From assembly GCF_010119195.1 (NCBI RefSeq), contig NZ_WRXL01000001.1, positions 1-64,000 of the forward strand: 64,000 nt of DNA, in the 5' to 3' direction. This document shows, one piece after another, positions 24,437 through 31,878 of the stretch. The notes under the pieces are model-generated. The model saw only the letters and a program-made list of their open reading frames with translations, searched no databases and had not been told where the DNA came from. This DNA comes from Haloarcula salina (GTDB lineage: Archaea; Halobacteriota; Halobacteria; Halobacteriales; Haloarculaceae). Made by a program: the position numbers and the translations under genes. How positions within the stretch are numbered: the stretch's first letter is position 1; the number at the start of each line of letters is the position of its first letter.

Positions 24437-25417
24437 ATGGTGCTCGTGGTGCTGGGTATCGACGCGCTCGACCCGGAACTCGTTGACTCGACGGCACACC
24501 CGAACCTCACGCTCGACGCGCACCGCGCCATCGAGACGATCGAGAGCGAGGAGGGCGGGCCCAGCACGCACGAACTCTGGCCGACGATCATCACCGGCCT
24601 GACACCGCCGGAACACGGCATTACGCTCGACGACGGCGTCGCCTGGGAGAACCCGCTGCTCCGATTCGGGAGCGCCGCCGCGGACTACCTCCTCCCGTCC
24701 GGTCTCCAGACCCGTCTCGGCGCGTGGCTGCTGAACAACACCGAGCAGGACGCCTTCCGGATCCCGGCGACCTACTACGAAGAGGAGGGGCTCTCGACGG
24801 TCTTCGACGGTCGGGAGGCGGCTCCGATCGGGATCCCGAACTACGTCGTCGATCCCGATTCCGAGGACCGCGAACACAGCCTCCGACGGAACCTCGGCGA
24901 CCTCTTCGAGCGCGACCTCGAAGCGAAGGGCGGCCACTCCTCGACGGATCCGGCGCTGTTCTACGAGCAGTGCCTCGAGATGTCGATGGTCCGAATCGCC
25001 CGCGCACGCCGGGCGCTCCGGGGCGGCCGGTACGAACTGGTGTTCGCGTACACGAGCGGACTGGACCTCATCGGCCACGTCGCGTACGAACAGCCTGAAC
25101 TGCAGGATCTGGCCTACGACGAACTGGACGAATTCGTCGGCGAAGTCCGTGGCGACCTCGGAGACGACGACGAACTGCTGCTGGTCAGCGACCACGGCCT
25201 GCAGGACGGCGTCCACACCGACGAGGCGATGGTGGCCGGAACCGACGAGGCGATGGTCGACGCCATCGCGAGCGTCGTCGACGTTCGCGACGCGATCGAG
25301 TCCGAACTCGACGAGCGCGACCACAGGCCGACGCGGCGCGCGACGGCGGCGACCGGCAGCGACAGCGGCCAGTCCGAGGAGGTCAGAGAGCACCTCGAAG
25401 ACCTCGGCTACATGTAG
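24437..25417 (+). CDS. Type I phosphodiesterase/nucleotide pyrophosphatase-like enzyme
   Basis: A 326-residue alkaline-phosphatase-superfamily protein. The first metal aspartate is in VLGIDALDPELV (Asp9), the likely nucleophile is Thr44 in STHELWPTIITG, and other metal ligands lie in TSGLDLIGH and LLVSDHGLQDG. This is the NPP-like arrangement that cleaves phosphodiesters, including nucleotide sugars or lipid phosphates. No signal peptide or membrane segment is seen. The stop codon lies two bases before the next gene's ATG, so it is co-translated with the sulfatase-like enzyme. The C-terminus HLEDLGYM resembles those of both sulfatase-like neighbours. Confidence 0.78.
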   Translation: MVLVVLGIDALDPELVDSTAHPNLTLDAHRAIETIESEEGGPSTHELWPTIITGLTPPEHGITLDDGVAWENPLLRFGSAAADYLLPSGLQTRLGAWLLNNTEQDAFRIPATYYEEEGLSTVFDGREAAPIGIPNYVVDPDSEDREHSLRRNLGDLFERDLEAKGGHSSTDPALFYEQCLEMSMVRIARARRALRGGRYELVFAYTSGLDLIGHVAYEQPELQDLAYDELDEFVGEVRGDLGDDDELLLVSDHGLQDGVHTDEAMVAGTDEAMVDAIASVVDVRDAIESELDERDHRPTRRATAATGSDSGQSEEVREHLEDLGYM

Positions 25418-25419
25418 CT

Positions 25420-26874
25420 ATGACCACAGATCCGAACATCCTTCTCGTCGTTCTCGACAGCGCCCGTGCCCGCAACTGCAGCGCGTACGGCCACGTGAAC
25501 GAGACGACGCCGTTCCTCGAATCGTTCGCCGCCGAGCGGGCGACGCTGTACGAACAGGCCAGAGCACCCGGTGCTCGGAGCGTCACCAGCCACGCCAGCA
25601 TCTTCTCCGGCCTGCACGTCGAGGAGCACGGCGTCGTCTCGGCGGGCCATCGGCTCGACCCCTCGGCGTCGGTCTTCTCACAGTTGCGCGAGGACGGGTA
25701 CAGCACCGGCGTGTTCACCGAGAACGACTGGCTGACGGCGGTCGACGTGGGCCTGCGCGACGGGTTCGACCAGATCGTCGGCGCGCGGAACGTCCCGTTC
25801 CCGGAGGCCGTCAATCCGCACGAATTCGTCTCGAACGAGGGGCGAGGGCAGTACGCCGAGTTCGTCAGGCTCGCGCTGACCGACGACGCGCCGCTTCGGT
25901 CGCTGGCCAACGGGGTGGCGACGAAGCTCCAGTCGGACTACAAGCGTTTCCTCCCGGACAGCGTGCGGGCGTCGACGCCGGCGGACGTGTACGTCGACGC
26001 GCTGCTGGACTGGACCGGCCGACAGAACGGCCCGTGGGCGGCCTGCCTCAATCTCATGGACCCGCACATCCCTTACGAACCGCTGCCCGAGCACGACGAG
26101 TGGGGCGGGTCGAAAGCGTCGTCCCTCCAGTCGTTCTTCGAGGACCAGAAGTGGGACTTCAACGGCGGTCATCGTCCATGGTGGCAGAAGAAGGCGGTGG
26201 AGTCCCTGTACGACGGCGGAATCCGTCAGGCGGACGCGGAGGTCGAACGGCTGGTCGCGGCGCTGGAGCGGCGGGGAGAACTCGACGACACGCTGCTCGT
26301 CGTCACCAGCGACCACGGCGAGGGCTTCGGCGAACCGAGCGACGTTCGCCCTGGCGTCCGCGTGGCTGAACACGGAGTTGCGATCCACGACAGCGTGCTC
26401 CACGTCCCGTTGATCGTTCGGTATCCCGGCCAGACGGAGGCTCGGCGCGTCGACCGCCCCGCGTCGCTGGTCGAGTTCCCTCGCGTCGTGAACCGCGTTC
26501 GGGACGGCGAGCGCCCGGCAGCGGGCTTCTGTCCCGACGGCCCCGTCGTCGCCACCGCGGTCGGACTCGACGAACCGCTGCAGGAGCGAGCGGGCGCGTA
26601 CGTCGACGACCTCTCCCCGTGGACGGCCACCTCCCGAGCGGTGTTCGAGGACGACGGCGACACCGTGCTCAAGTACTGCACCAACCGCGACCGCGCCGCG
26701 ACGGTCGTCTCCCGGGACGCACAGACCTCGTACAAGGTCGACGACGAGGGGGCAGAGCCCGTCGAAGGCGCCTTCGACTCCATCGAAGAACTCGACGTGA
26801 AGTCGGCCGGCGAGGACTTCGACGACCTCGACGACGGGACGTACCAGCGCCTCGAAGACCTCGGCTACGTCTGA
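25420..26874 (+). CDS. Sulfatase-like alkaline-phosphatase-superfamily enzyme (serine at the nucleophile position)
   Basis: A 484-residue paralogue of the gene at 21638. It has TDPNILLVVLDSARARN at the start, APGARSVTSHASIFSG at the active site with Ser54 in place of the sulfatase cysteine, and VVTSDHGEGFGE for metal binding. As in the paralogue, the C-x-P-S-R formylglycine motif is absent. It follows the phosphodiesterase gene by two bases, ends in RLEDLGYV and overlaps the 3' end of the convergent TrmB gene by ten bases. Location inside a glycosylation island suggests work on a glycan or lipid-linked intermediate; no direct evidence for the substrate. Confidence 0.83.
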   Translation: MTTDPNILLVVLDSARARNCSAYGHVNETTPFLESFAAERATLYEQARAPGARSVTSHASIFSGLHVEEHGVVSAGHRLDPSASVFSQLREDGYSTGVFTENDWLTAVDVGLRDGFDQIVGARNVPFPEAVNPHEFVSNEGRGQYAEFVRLALTDDAPLRSLANGVATKLQSDYKRFLPDSVRASTPADVYVDALLDWTGRQNGPWAACLNLMDPHIPYEPLPEHDEWGGSKASSLQSFFEDQKWDFNGGHRPWWQKKAVESLYDGGIRQADAEVERLVAALERRGELDDTLLVVTSDHGEGFGEPSDVRPGVRVAEHGVAIHDSVLHVPLIVRYPGQTEARRVDRPASLVEFPRVVNRVRDGERPAAGFCPDGPVVATAVGLDEPLQERAGAYVDDLSPWTATSRAVFEDDGDTVLKYCTNRDRAATVVSRDAQTSYKVDDEGAEPVEGAFDSIEELDVKSAGEDFDDLDDGTYQRLEDLGYV

Positions 26875-27713
26875 GTCGGCGTCGCGACGCTCTCGTACTC
26901 CCAGATCAGGTCGAAGTAGCGCTTCATCCCGGCGACGAACGAGCCGTTGTCGGTGATGGCGGCCTGTCGCATGTGGTTCGGCACGTCCGGTTCCTCGACC
27001 AGCAGGATGGCCTCGCCGCTGTCGTAGTCCATGCTCGGGTCGACGAGCGTGCCGCGCCACGGGAGCTTCTCCGTGCTGAAACGCAGGCCGACGGCGGGAT
27101 AGTCGTCGCGCAGTCGATCCACGATGTCCGCCTGGACGGCGGCTTTCTCGGCCGGGAGCGCGTCAGGGTGAAGACAGAGCACGTCGACGGCGACGCCGCG
27201 GTCGAGGGCGTCGGCGAGCGCGCGCTCGACGCTGTCGAGGTAGGCGAAGCTGTTCGTGATGACGCGCAGCGTCTCCTCGGCGTCGTCGTACAGCCGTCGC
27301 GTCTCGCGCTCGCTGGGGTCGCCAACGTCGACGACGTGGAACAGCTCTGCCGTGGGTGAGATGTCCTCGCTCGCGCGTTCGAAGCGCGGTTCGTACTCGG
27401 AGAGAAAGGCCTCGCGCCGGGACTCGATGTCGGCGGCGAAGGACTCGTAGGACTGCCGGCGGTTCTCGACGGCGCGGTCCAGGAGGTCCGCGGGGGCCTT
27501 CGGCTGGTACTCCTTCGGCCGACCGGGAATCACTTTGATGAAACCGCGGTCGGACAGCGATTCGAGGACGCCGTAGACGCGGGCCTTCGGGATACCGCTG
27601 GCCTCGGCCAGATTTGGGGCCGTGGTGCGGCCGAGCGAGAGCAACTGCTCCAGCGCCGTCGCCTCGTACTCCGTCAGCCCGACCAGGTCGAACACGTCCG
27701 CGGGGTCGCTCAT
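26865..27713 (-). CDS. TrmB-family transcriptional regulator
   Basis: A 282-residue regulator. Residues 1-80 form the TrmB winged helix: LVGLTEYEATALEQLLSLGR, then the recognition segment ASGIPKARVYGVLESLSDRG and wing PGRPKEYQP. A coiled linker precedes a phospholipase-D-like effector domain of the kind that binds sugars in TrmB proteins. The ATG at 27713 is preferred over 27839, with a TATA-like CGTTTTACAA 24-33 bases upstream. Its position at the end of the glycosylation island makes these genes candidate targets. Confidence 0.85.
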   Translation of the reverse strand: MSDPADVFDLVGLTEYEATALEQLLSLGRTTAPNLAEASGIPKARVYGVLESLSDRGFIKVIPGRPKEYQPKAPADLLDRAVENRRQSYESFAADIESRREAFLSEYEPRFERASEDISPTAELFHVVDVGDPSERETRRLYDDAEETLRVITNSFAYLDSVERALADALDRGVAVDVLCLHPDALPAEKAAVQADIVDRLRDDYPAVGLRFSTEKLPWRGTLVDPSMDYDSGEAILLVEEPDVPNHMRQAAITDNGSFVAGMKRYFDLIWEYESVATPTQT

Positions 27714-27736
27714 ACACGTCCATGCGCGGCAGGGGT

Positions 27737-27747
27737 TGTAAAACGCG
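27737..27747 (-). promoter_or_regulatory. TATA box of the TrmB-family gene
   Basis: The minus strand reads GCGTTTTACAA 24-34 bases upstream of the ATG at 27713. Confidence 0.5.
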
Positions 27748-27804
27748 TCGGGCCGGCGGTCGCATCTACAAGGTTCAAATGCCCCCGCCCCCGAAACGAG
27801 TGTA

Positions 27805-29004
27805 ATGAACGGCAACGAGTTCGGTCGTCTGTTCCGCATGACGACCTACGGCGAGTCCCACGGGGAGGCGATGGGCTGTACCGTCTCCGGCGTCCCGGCG
27901 GGGGTCGAACTCTCGGAGGAGGAGATTCAGAAGGACCTCGACCGGCGCAAGCCCGGCCAGTCGATGATCACCACGTCCCGGGGCGAACCGGACAAGGTGA
28001 GCATTCAGTCCGGGATTCAGGACGGCTACACCACCGGGACGCCGGTCGGCATGGTCATCCAGAACAAGGACGCCCGCTCGGGCAAGTACGAGCCGTTCAT
28101 CACGGCTCCGCGGCCCTCCCACGGCGACTTCACCTACTCCGCGAAGTTCGGGACGCGGAACTGGGGCGGCGGCGGCCGCTCCTCGGCCCGCGAGACGGTC
28201 AACTGGGTCGCCGCCGGCGGAATCGCCAAGCAGGTGCTCGATCAGTCCGAGCACGACGTACAGATCAAGGCGCACGTCTGCCAGATCGGCGACGTGGAGG
28301 CCGGCGAGGTCACCTTCGAGGACATGCTCGAACACAGCGAGGAGAACGAGGTCCGCTGTGCCGACCCCGAGGCCGCCGAAGAGATGCGCGACGTGGCCGA
28401 CGAGTACCAGAAGGAGGGCGACTCCATCGGCGGCGCGATCTACTTCGAGTGTCGGGGCGTCCCGTCGGGGCTCGGCGCGCCGCGGTTCGACAGCTTCCCC
28501 TCGCGGCTGGCACAGGCGATGTACTCAATCCCCGCGGTCAACGACTTCGAGTACGGCATCGGCCGCGAGGCCCGGACGACCCGCGGGAGCGAGTACAACG
28601 AGGACTGGGAGTTCGACGACGACGGCACGCCGACGCCCGTCGGCAACGACCACGGCGGCGTCCAGGGCGGGATCACGACCGGTCAGCCAATCTACGGCGA
28701 GGTGTCGTGGCATCCGCCGGTGTCGATCCCGAAGACCCAGCAGACCGTCGACTGGGAGACCGGCGAGGAGAAGGAGATCACCGTCACCGGCCGCCACGAC
28801 CCGGTCCTCCCGCCGCGGGCAGTTCCCGTCGTCGAGGCGATGCTCGCCTGTACGGTCCTCGACTTCATGTTGCTCTCCGGACGGATCAACCCCGACCGAC
28901 TCGACGGTCGACCGGGCGAGTACGACACCGAGTACCACCCGTCGAGTCCGCAGAACGACCCCGAAGACGCGGACACCCACGCCACGACCATCGACGACGA
29001 GTGA
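27805..29004 (+). CDS. aroC: Chorismate synthase
   Basis: A 399-residue chorismate synthase, making chorismate from EPSP with reduced FMN, the last shikimate step. Signatures present include FGRLFRMTTYGESHGEAMG, the GGGGRSSARETVNWVAAGG region and GGVQGGITTGQPI. The internal basic and acidic FMN-site residues are intact. The C-terminus carries an acidic haloarchaeal tail. A TATA-like GTTCAAATG lies about 25-33 bases upstream. The UDG-like gene follows eight bases after its stop. Confidence 0.95.
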   Translation: MNGNEFGRLFRMTTYGESHGEAMGCTVSGVPAGVELSEEEIQKDLDRRKPGQSMITTSRGEPDKVSIQSGIQDGYTTGTPVGMVIQNKDARSGKYEPFITAPRPSHGDFTYSAKFGTRNWGGGGRSSARETVNWVAAGGIAKQVLDQSEHDVQIKAHVCQIGDVEAGEVTFEDMLEHSEENEVRCADPEAAEEMRDVADEYQKEGDSIGGAIYFECRGVPSGLGAPRFDSFPSRLAQAMYSIPAVNDFEYGIGREARTTRGSEYNEDWEFDDDGTPTPVGNDHGGVQGGITTGQPIYGEVSWHPPVSIPKTQQTVDWETGEEKEITVTGRHDPVLPPRAVPVVEAMLACTVLDFMLLSGRINPDRLDGRPGEYDTEYHPSSPQNDPEDADTHATTIDDE

Positions 29005-29011
29005 GCGGACG

Positions 29012-29638
29012 ATGGACGCCAACCAGGACACGAAGTCGAACCCCTTCGGCATGGACGAGTCGTGTCGGAACTGTCCGGACCTCTGTGAGACGCGCGAAAC
29101 CGTCGTCCACGGCTACGGCGACGTTGGCGCGGAGTTCCTCGTCCTCGGCGACTCGCCGAGCGCCGGCGCGGACGAATCCGGCATCCCGTTCACGGGCGAG
29201 TCCGAGCGGGAACTGCTCGACGTGCTCGCCGCCGTCGACATGTGTCCGGACCCAGACGCCGCCGAGCCGGAACTGCAGAACGCGTTCCTGACGTACGTCA
29301 CGCGCTGTCGCCATCCGAACCGGTCGGCCACCGACGAGGAAGTCGTCAACTGCGAGCCGTACCTCAACAGCGAGATCCGGATGATAAATCCGGAGATCCT
29401 GGTGCCGGTCGGTCAGCGACCGCTCGAGGAACTGGCCTTCGAGTACACGACCGAGAGCGCCGACGACCTCGACATCGACGAGCAGCACGCGACGACAATC
29501 CGCGGCCGCGGTTTCGAGATCATCCCGATGGTACCGGCTGCGGAACAGACCGACAAGGAACGGACGGCGTTCTTGGAGCACTTCAGCGAGACGCTCGGGC
29601 GGGACTACCGGCAGACGAAGGGGCGACGCGGGCGGTAG
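29012..29638 (+). CDS. Uracil-DNA-glycosylase-superfamily Fe-S protein with altered active site
   Basis: A 208-residue protein of the family 4/5 UDG fold. Four cysteines that could hold a 4Fe-4S cluster are seen: CRNC at residues 18-21, one in VTRCRHPNR and one in VNCEPYL. Motif A, usually GEAPG or GEGPG, is instead LGDSPSAGADESGIPFTG, and the C-terminal motif with a conserved histidine is replaced by MVPAAEQTD. These changes argue against ordinary uracil excision, although the fold and Fe-S site are kept. It lies eight bases after aroC and abuts the convergent zinc-ribbon gene. Confidence 0.75.
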   Translation: MDANQDTKSNPFGMDESCRNCPDLCETRETVVHGYGDVGAEFLVLGDSPSAGADESGIPFTGESERELLDVLAAVDMCPDPDAAEPELQNAFLTYVTRCRHPNRSATDEEVVNCEPYLNSEIRMINPEILVPVGQRPLEELAFEYTTESADDLDIDEQHATTIRGRGFEIIPMVPAAEQTDKERTAFLEHFSETLGRDYRQTKGRRGR

Positions 29639-30175
29639 TCAGGCCGTCGGTTCGGCTTCGGCAGCGGGGAACGCCTCGTCAGGTGCGACGAGCGAACCGT
29701 ACTCGCTGGCGGCTTGCAGGCGGTTCTCTGCGTCGTGGCGGTGCTGTCTCGCCCGAAGCCGCTCGCCTTGCTCGCTGGCGAACGTCATTCCGCTGAGCCA
29801 CTCGACTGCCTGCCAGAGGCAGGTCGCCTTCTTGCGCGCCCGCTCGGCGGATTCGGCGACCGACTCGACTTCGGCCTCTCGAACGGCGGTCGTGAAGTGC
29901 GAGACGCTCGTCTCGAAGTCGGCTGCGGCGTCGTCGAACCCTCCACGAGCGAGGGCCGTCGCCCCGTCGTCGGCGAGCGACATCGCGTCTGACAGCTGAC
30001 GGCGCGCCTCGCGGTACTTCGTGTAGCCGATCCGGTACTCCCGCCGCGCCGCAGCGGTGCCACACAGCGCCGCCTCGCGCTCGCAGTCCCGACAGGTCAC
30101 CTTCGGCGTCGGCTCGCCGAGGACCCGATACTCCGTCCCACACCCAGCACACCGATACGTCTCGACCCGGTCCAT
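29639..30175 (-). CDS. Zinc-ribbon protein with helical domain, uncharacterised
   Basis: A 178-residue protein. The N-terminus has two knuckles, CAGC at residues 9-12 and CRDC at residues 28-31, giving a four-cysteine zinc ribbon (YRCAGCGTEYRVL). Residues 45-165 are predicted by eye to be helical, with repeated alanine- and glutamate-rich segments like a four-helix or TPR-like bundle (GFDDAAADFETSVSHFTTAV). I do not recognise a named family. Its stop codon abuts the convergent UDG-like gene. Confidence 0.65.
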   Translation of the reverse strand: MDRVETYRCAGCGTEYRVLGEPTPKVTCRDCEREAALCGTAAARREYRIGYTKYREARRQLSDAMSLADDGATALARGGFDDAAADFETSVSHFTTAVREAEVESVAESAERARKKATCLWQAVEWLSGMTFASEQGERLRARQHRHDAENRLQAASEYGSLVAPDEAFPAAEAEPTA

Positions 30176-30237
30176 GTGCTAGTCGTGTCCGGTACGCCCA
30201 GTTAGGTATGGACCGTCTGCTGGTCCGTAGCGACCGC

Positions 30238-30666
30238 CTACTCCGGGGACCACTTCTCGCGCGCCGCGGCCAGTTCGGTCGCCTCGCGTCGGAGCGACGT
30301 GAACTCCCAGACGATGTCGGTCAGCGTGACGATCCCGACCAGTTCCACGTCGTCCATGACGGGGACTTTCTTCACGTCCTCGGCGGCCATCGTGCGGGCG
30401 ACCGTCGGGACGCTCACCGACGGTTTCGTCGTGACCACCGGACGTTCGGTGACCGCCGACACGCCGATGTCGGCGAGCGGGCGGCCGGTCTCGCGGGCCG
30501 CCTCGAGCACGTCGGACTCCGTGACCATTCCCACCGGATTCCCCTCGGGACTGACGACGATGGTCGACCCCACTCCGTTGCCGAGCAGTTCCTCGGCGAC
30601 CTGGTCGAGCGTCGCGTCGACGGGGACCGTGACCACGTCCGTCGACATCAGATCGCTGACGAGCAT
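30238..30666 (-). CDS. CBS-pair protein
   Basis: A 142-residue protein made only of two CBS motifs: LMSTDVVTVPVDATLDQVAE with GMVTESDVLEAAR, then RPVVTTKPSVSVPTVARTMA with GIVTLTDIVWE. Such stand-alone CBS pairs bind adenosine nucleotides and regulate partner proteins that cannot be inferred here. A TATA-like CGTTTATTTCG lies at 30687-30697, about 25-30 bases before the ATG. Confidence 0.87.
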   Translation of the reverse strand: MLVSDLMSTDVVTVPVDATLDQVAEELLGNGVGSTIVVSPEGNPVGMVTESDVLEAARETGRPLADIGVSAVTERPVVTTKPSVSVPTVARTMAAEDVKKVPVMDDVELVGIVTLTDIVWEFTSLRREATELAAAREKWSPE

Positions 30667-30686
30667 ACGAGAGCTATGGTCTGGAC

Positions 30687-30697
30687 CGAAATAAACG
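30687..30697 (-). promoter_or_regulatory. TATA box of the CBS-pair gene
   Basis: The minus strand reads CGTTTATTTCG 21-31 bases upstream of the ATG at 30666. Confidence 0.5.
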
Positions 30698-30751
30698 CGC
30701 GCAGTGACGGAAAACGCAAGGGACTAACCCGCGACGGGTGCAGATGGAGAC

Positions 30752-31504
30752 ATGACCACGGTAACCGTGTTCGCGGACCCGCCGGTCGAGGGGTTCGTGT
30801 TGCAGGATATCGCGGGCGGTCTGCTCACCGAATCCGAGGCCGCCGCGCTGTACGAGGCGATGCTCGTCGACGTGTGCCGCGCGGTCGAGTCCAGCGGCGG
30901 GGAGTTGCTGGTCAACTATCGGCCGCCGGAGCAGGTCCCGGACGCGGTCGACCCAGAAACCGCGGTTCGCGAGCCACTCGACGAGGCACTCGACTCGCCA
31001 GGGGACGCCCGCTACGAAGTCCAGGTCGGGTCGACCTTCGCGGCCCGGGTCGGCAACACCGTCACGCACCTGCTGGAGCGGGAAGACGTCGCCACCGTCG
31101 CCGCCGTCGAGCCGACCGCGGCGCTGTTGAGTCGCCAACTGGTCGACAGCGCGGCGATGAAGCTCCGCACCAGCGACGTGGTGCTCGGTCCCGCCGGCGA
31201 CGGCCGCGTCTACTACGCCGGCTTCGGCGAGCCCATCGACTTCGAGAACGCGTACGCCACACCGACGGTGGAGACACTTGGCGAGCGCGCCGCCGCCGCC
31301 GGACTGGGGGTCGATTTCCTGCCGTCGACGCCGGTCGTCGAGACGCGCGCGGACCTTCGGAGCGCGGTGCCGCTGCTCCGGGCACGTAATCGGGCTGAGC
31401 GGGCCGTCCCGCCGCGGACCACGGCGTTCGTCGACGACCATGGCCTGCGCGTCGTCGACGACGGCGAGACGCCGACCGTGGTCCGAGAGACCGACAAGCC
31501 TTAG
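30752..31504 (+). CDS. GT-A-like (DUF2064-like) nucleotidyltransferase-fold protein
   Basis: A 250-residue protein starting TTVTVFADPPVEGFVLQDIA with an early helix LTESEAAALYEAMLVDVCRA, then a long alternating beta-alpha region with GDGRVYYAGF and a C-terminal FLPSTPVVETRADL. The layout resembles DUF2064/CofC-like GT-A folds, in which a nucleotide-sugar or similar ligand is bound, but classical DxD residues are not obvious. The call is tentative. It ends 26 bases before tRNA-Ser. Confidence 0.5.
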   Translation: MTTVTVFADPPVEGFVLQDIAGGLLTESEAAALYEAMLVDVCRAVESSGGELLVNYRPPEQVPDAVDPETAVREPLDEALDSPGDARYEVQVGSTFAARVGNTVTHLLEREDVATVAAVEPTAALLSRQLVDSAAMKLRTSDVVLGPAGDGRVYYAGFGEPIDFENAYATPTVETLGERAAAAGLGVDFLPSTPVVETRADLRSAVPLLRARNRAERAVPPRTTAFVDDHGLRVVDDGETPTVVRETDKP

Positions 31505-31530
31505 AAGCATCACCCGGTATCCCCGTCTGC

Positions 31531-31614
31531 GGTGGGGTGGCAGAGCGGCCTATTGCGCCTGCCTTGAAAGCAGGTATCCTCACGGATTCCTGGGTTCAAA
31601 TCCCAGCCCCACCG
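31531..31614 (+). tRNA. tRNA-Ser (anticodon UGA)
   Basis: The acceptor GGTGGGG (31531-31537) pairs with CCCCACC (31607-31613), followed by discriminator G. The anticodon stem CCTGC/GCAGG closes the loop CTTGAAA with anticodon TGA at 31565-31567. A long variable arm (TATCCTCACGGATTC) and the T arm CTGGG-TTCAAAT-CCCAG confirm a serine tRNA. CCA is not encoded. The 3' half is repeated at 31712-31733. Confidence 0.95.
31593..31614 (+). repeat. 22-base direct repeat, copy 1 (3' end of tRNA-Ser)
   Basis: This segment, beginning GGTTCAAATCCCAGCCCC, is the T-loop and 3' acceptor end of the tRNA. The identical 22 bases recur at 31712-31733. Archaeal integrative elements commonly use exactly this part of tRNA genes as their attachment core. 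Confidence 0.85.
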
Positions 31615-31878
31615 CTTCTCTGCGAACGAAAGTGAGCAGTGAACGGTACAACTGGATTTGAGCCCTGGAAGTCGCAGCGCACGAGCGAAGCGAGTGCGAA
31701 CGTCTTCCTCCGGTTCAAATCCCAGCCCCACCGTTTTGCTCCGGGCACGTTCGCGGAGGGAACGGTGTCGCCGGCGATCGTATCACGAGTCAAACCTAGC
31801 GACGGGAGTCGTAGGGCCCGTCTAACGGAGTGTGTCAATCGGGCGGTTTTATGTCGCTGGTCCGGGTCAATCCCTGTA
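31615..31878. other. Non-coding spacer after tRNA-Ser
   Basis: The 264 bases between tRNA-Ser and the secreted protein hold the second att-like repeat and, near 31845-31852, a TATA-like TTTTATG about 28 bases before the next ATG. No believable protein-coding frame is seen; frames that read through it encode tRNA-derived peptides. Confidence 0.5.
31712..31733 (+). repeat. 22-base direct repeat, copy 2 (possible att-site scar)
   Basis: An exact 22-base copy of the tRNA-Ser 3' end, 119 bases downstream of the first and not part of a foldable tRNA. Only 97 bases separate the copies, too few for an integrase gene. The best reading is the remains of an excised or decayed integrative element. Confidence 0.7.

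Noticed and set aside
31510-31750. Open frames through tRNA-Ser and its repeated 3' end, giving peptides such as GWDLNPG
   Set aside because: These are translated tRNA sequences, a known source of spurious proteins.
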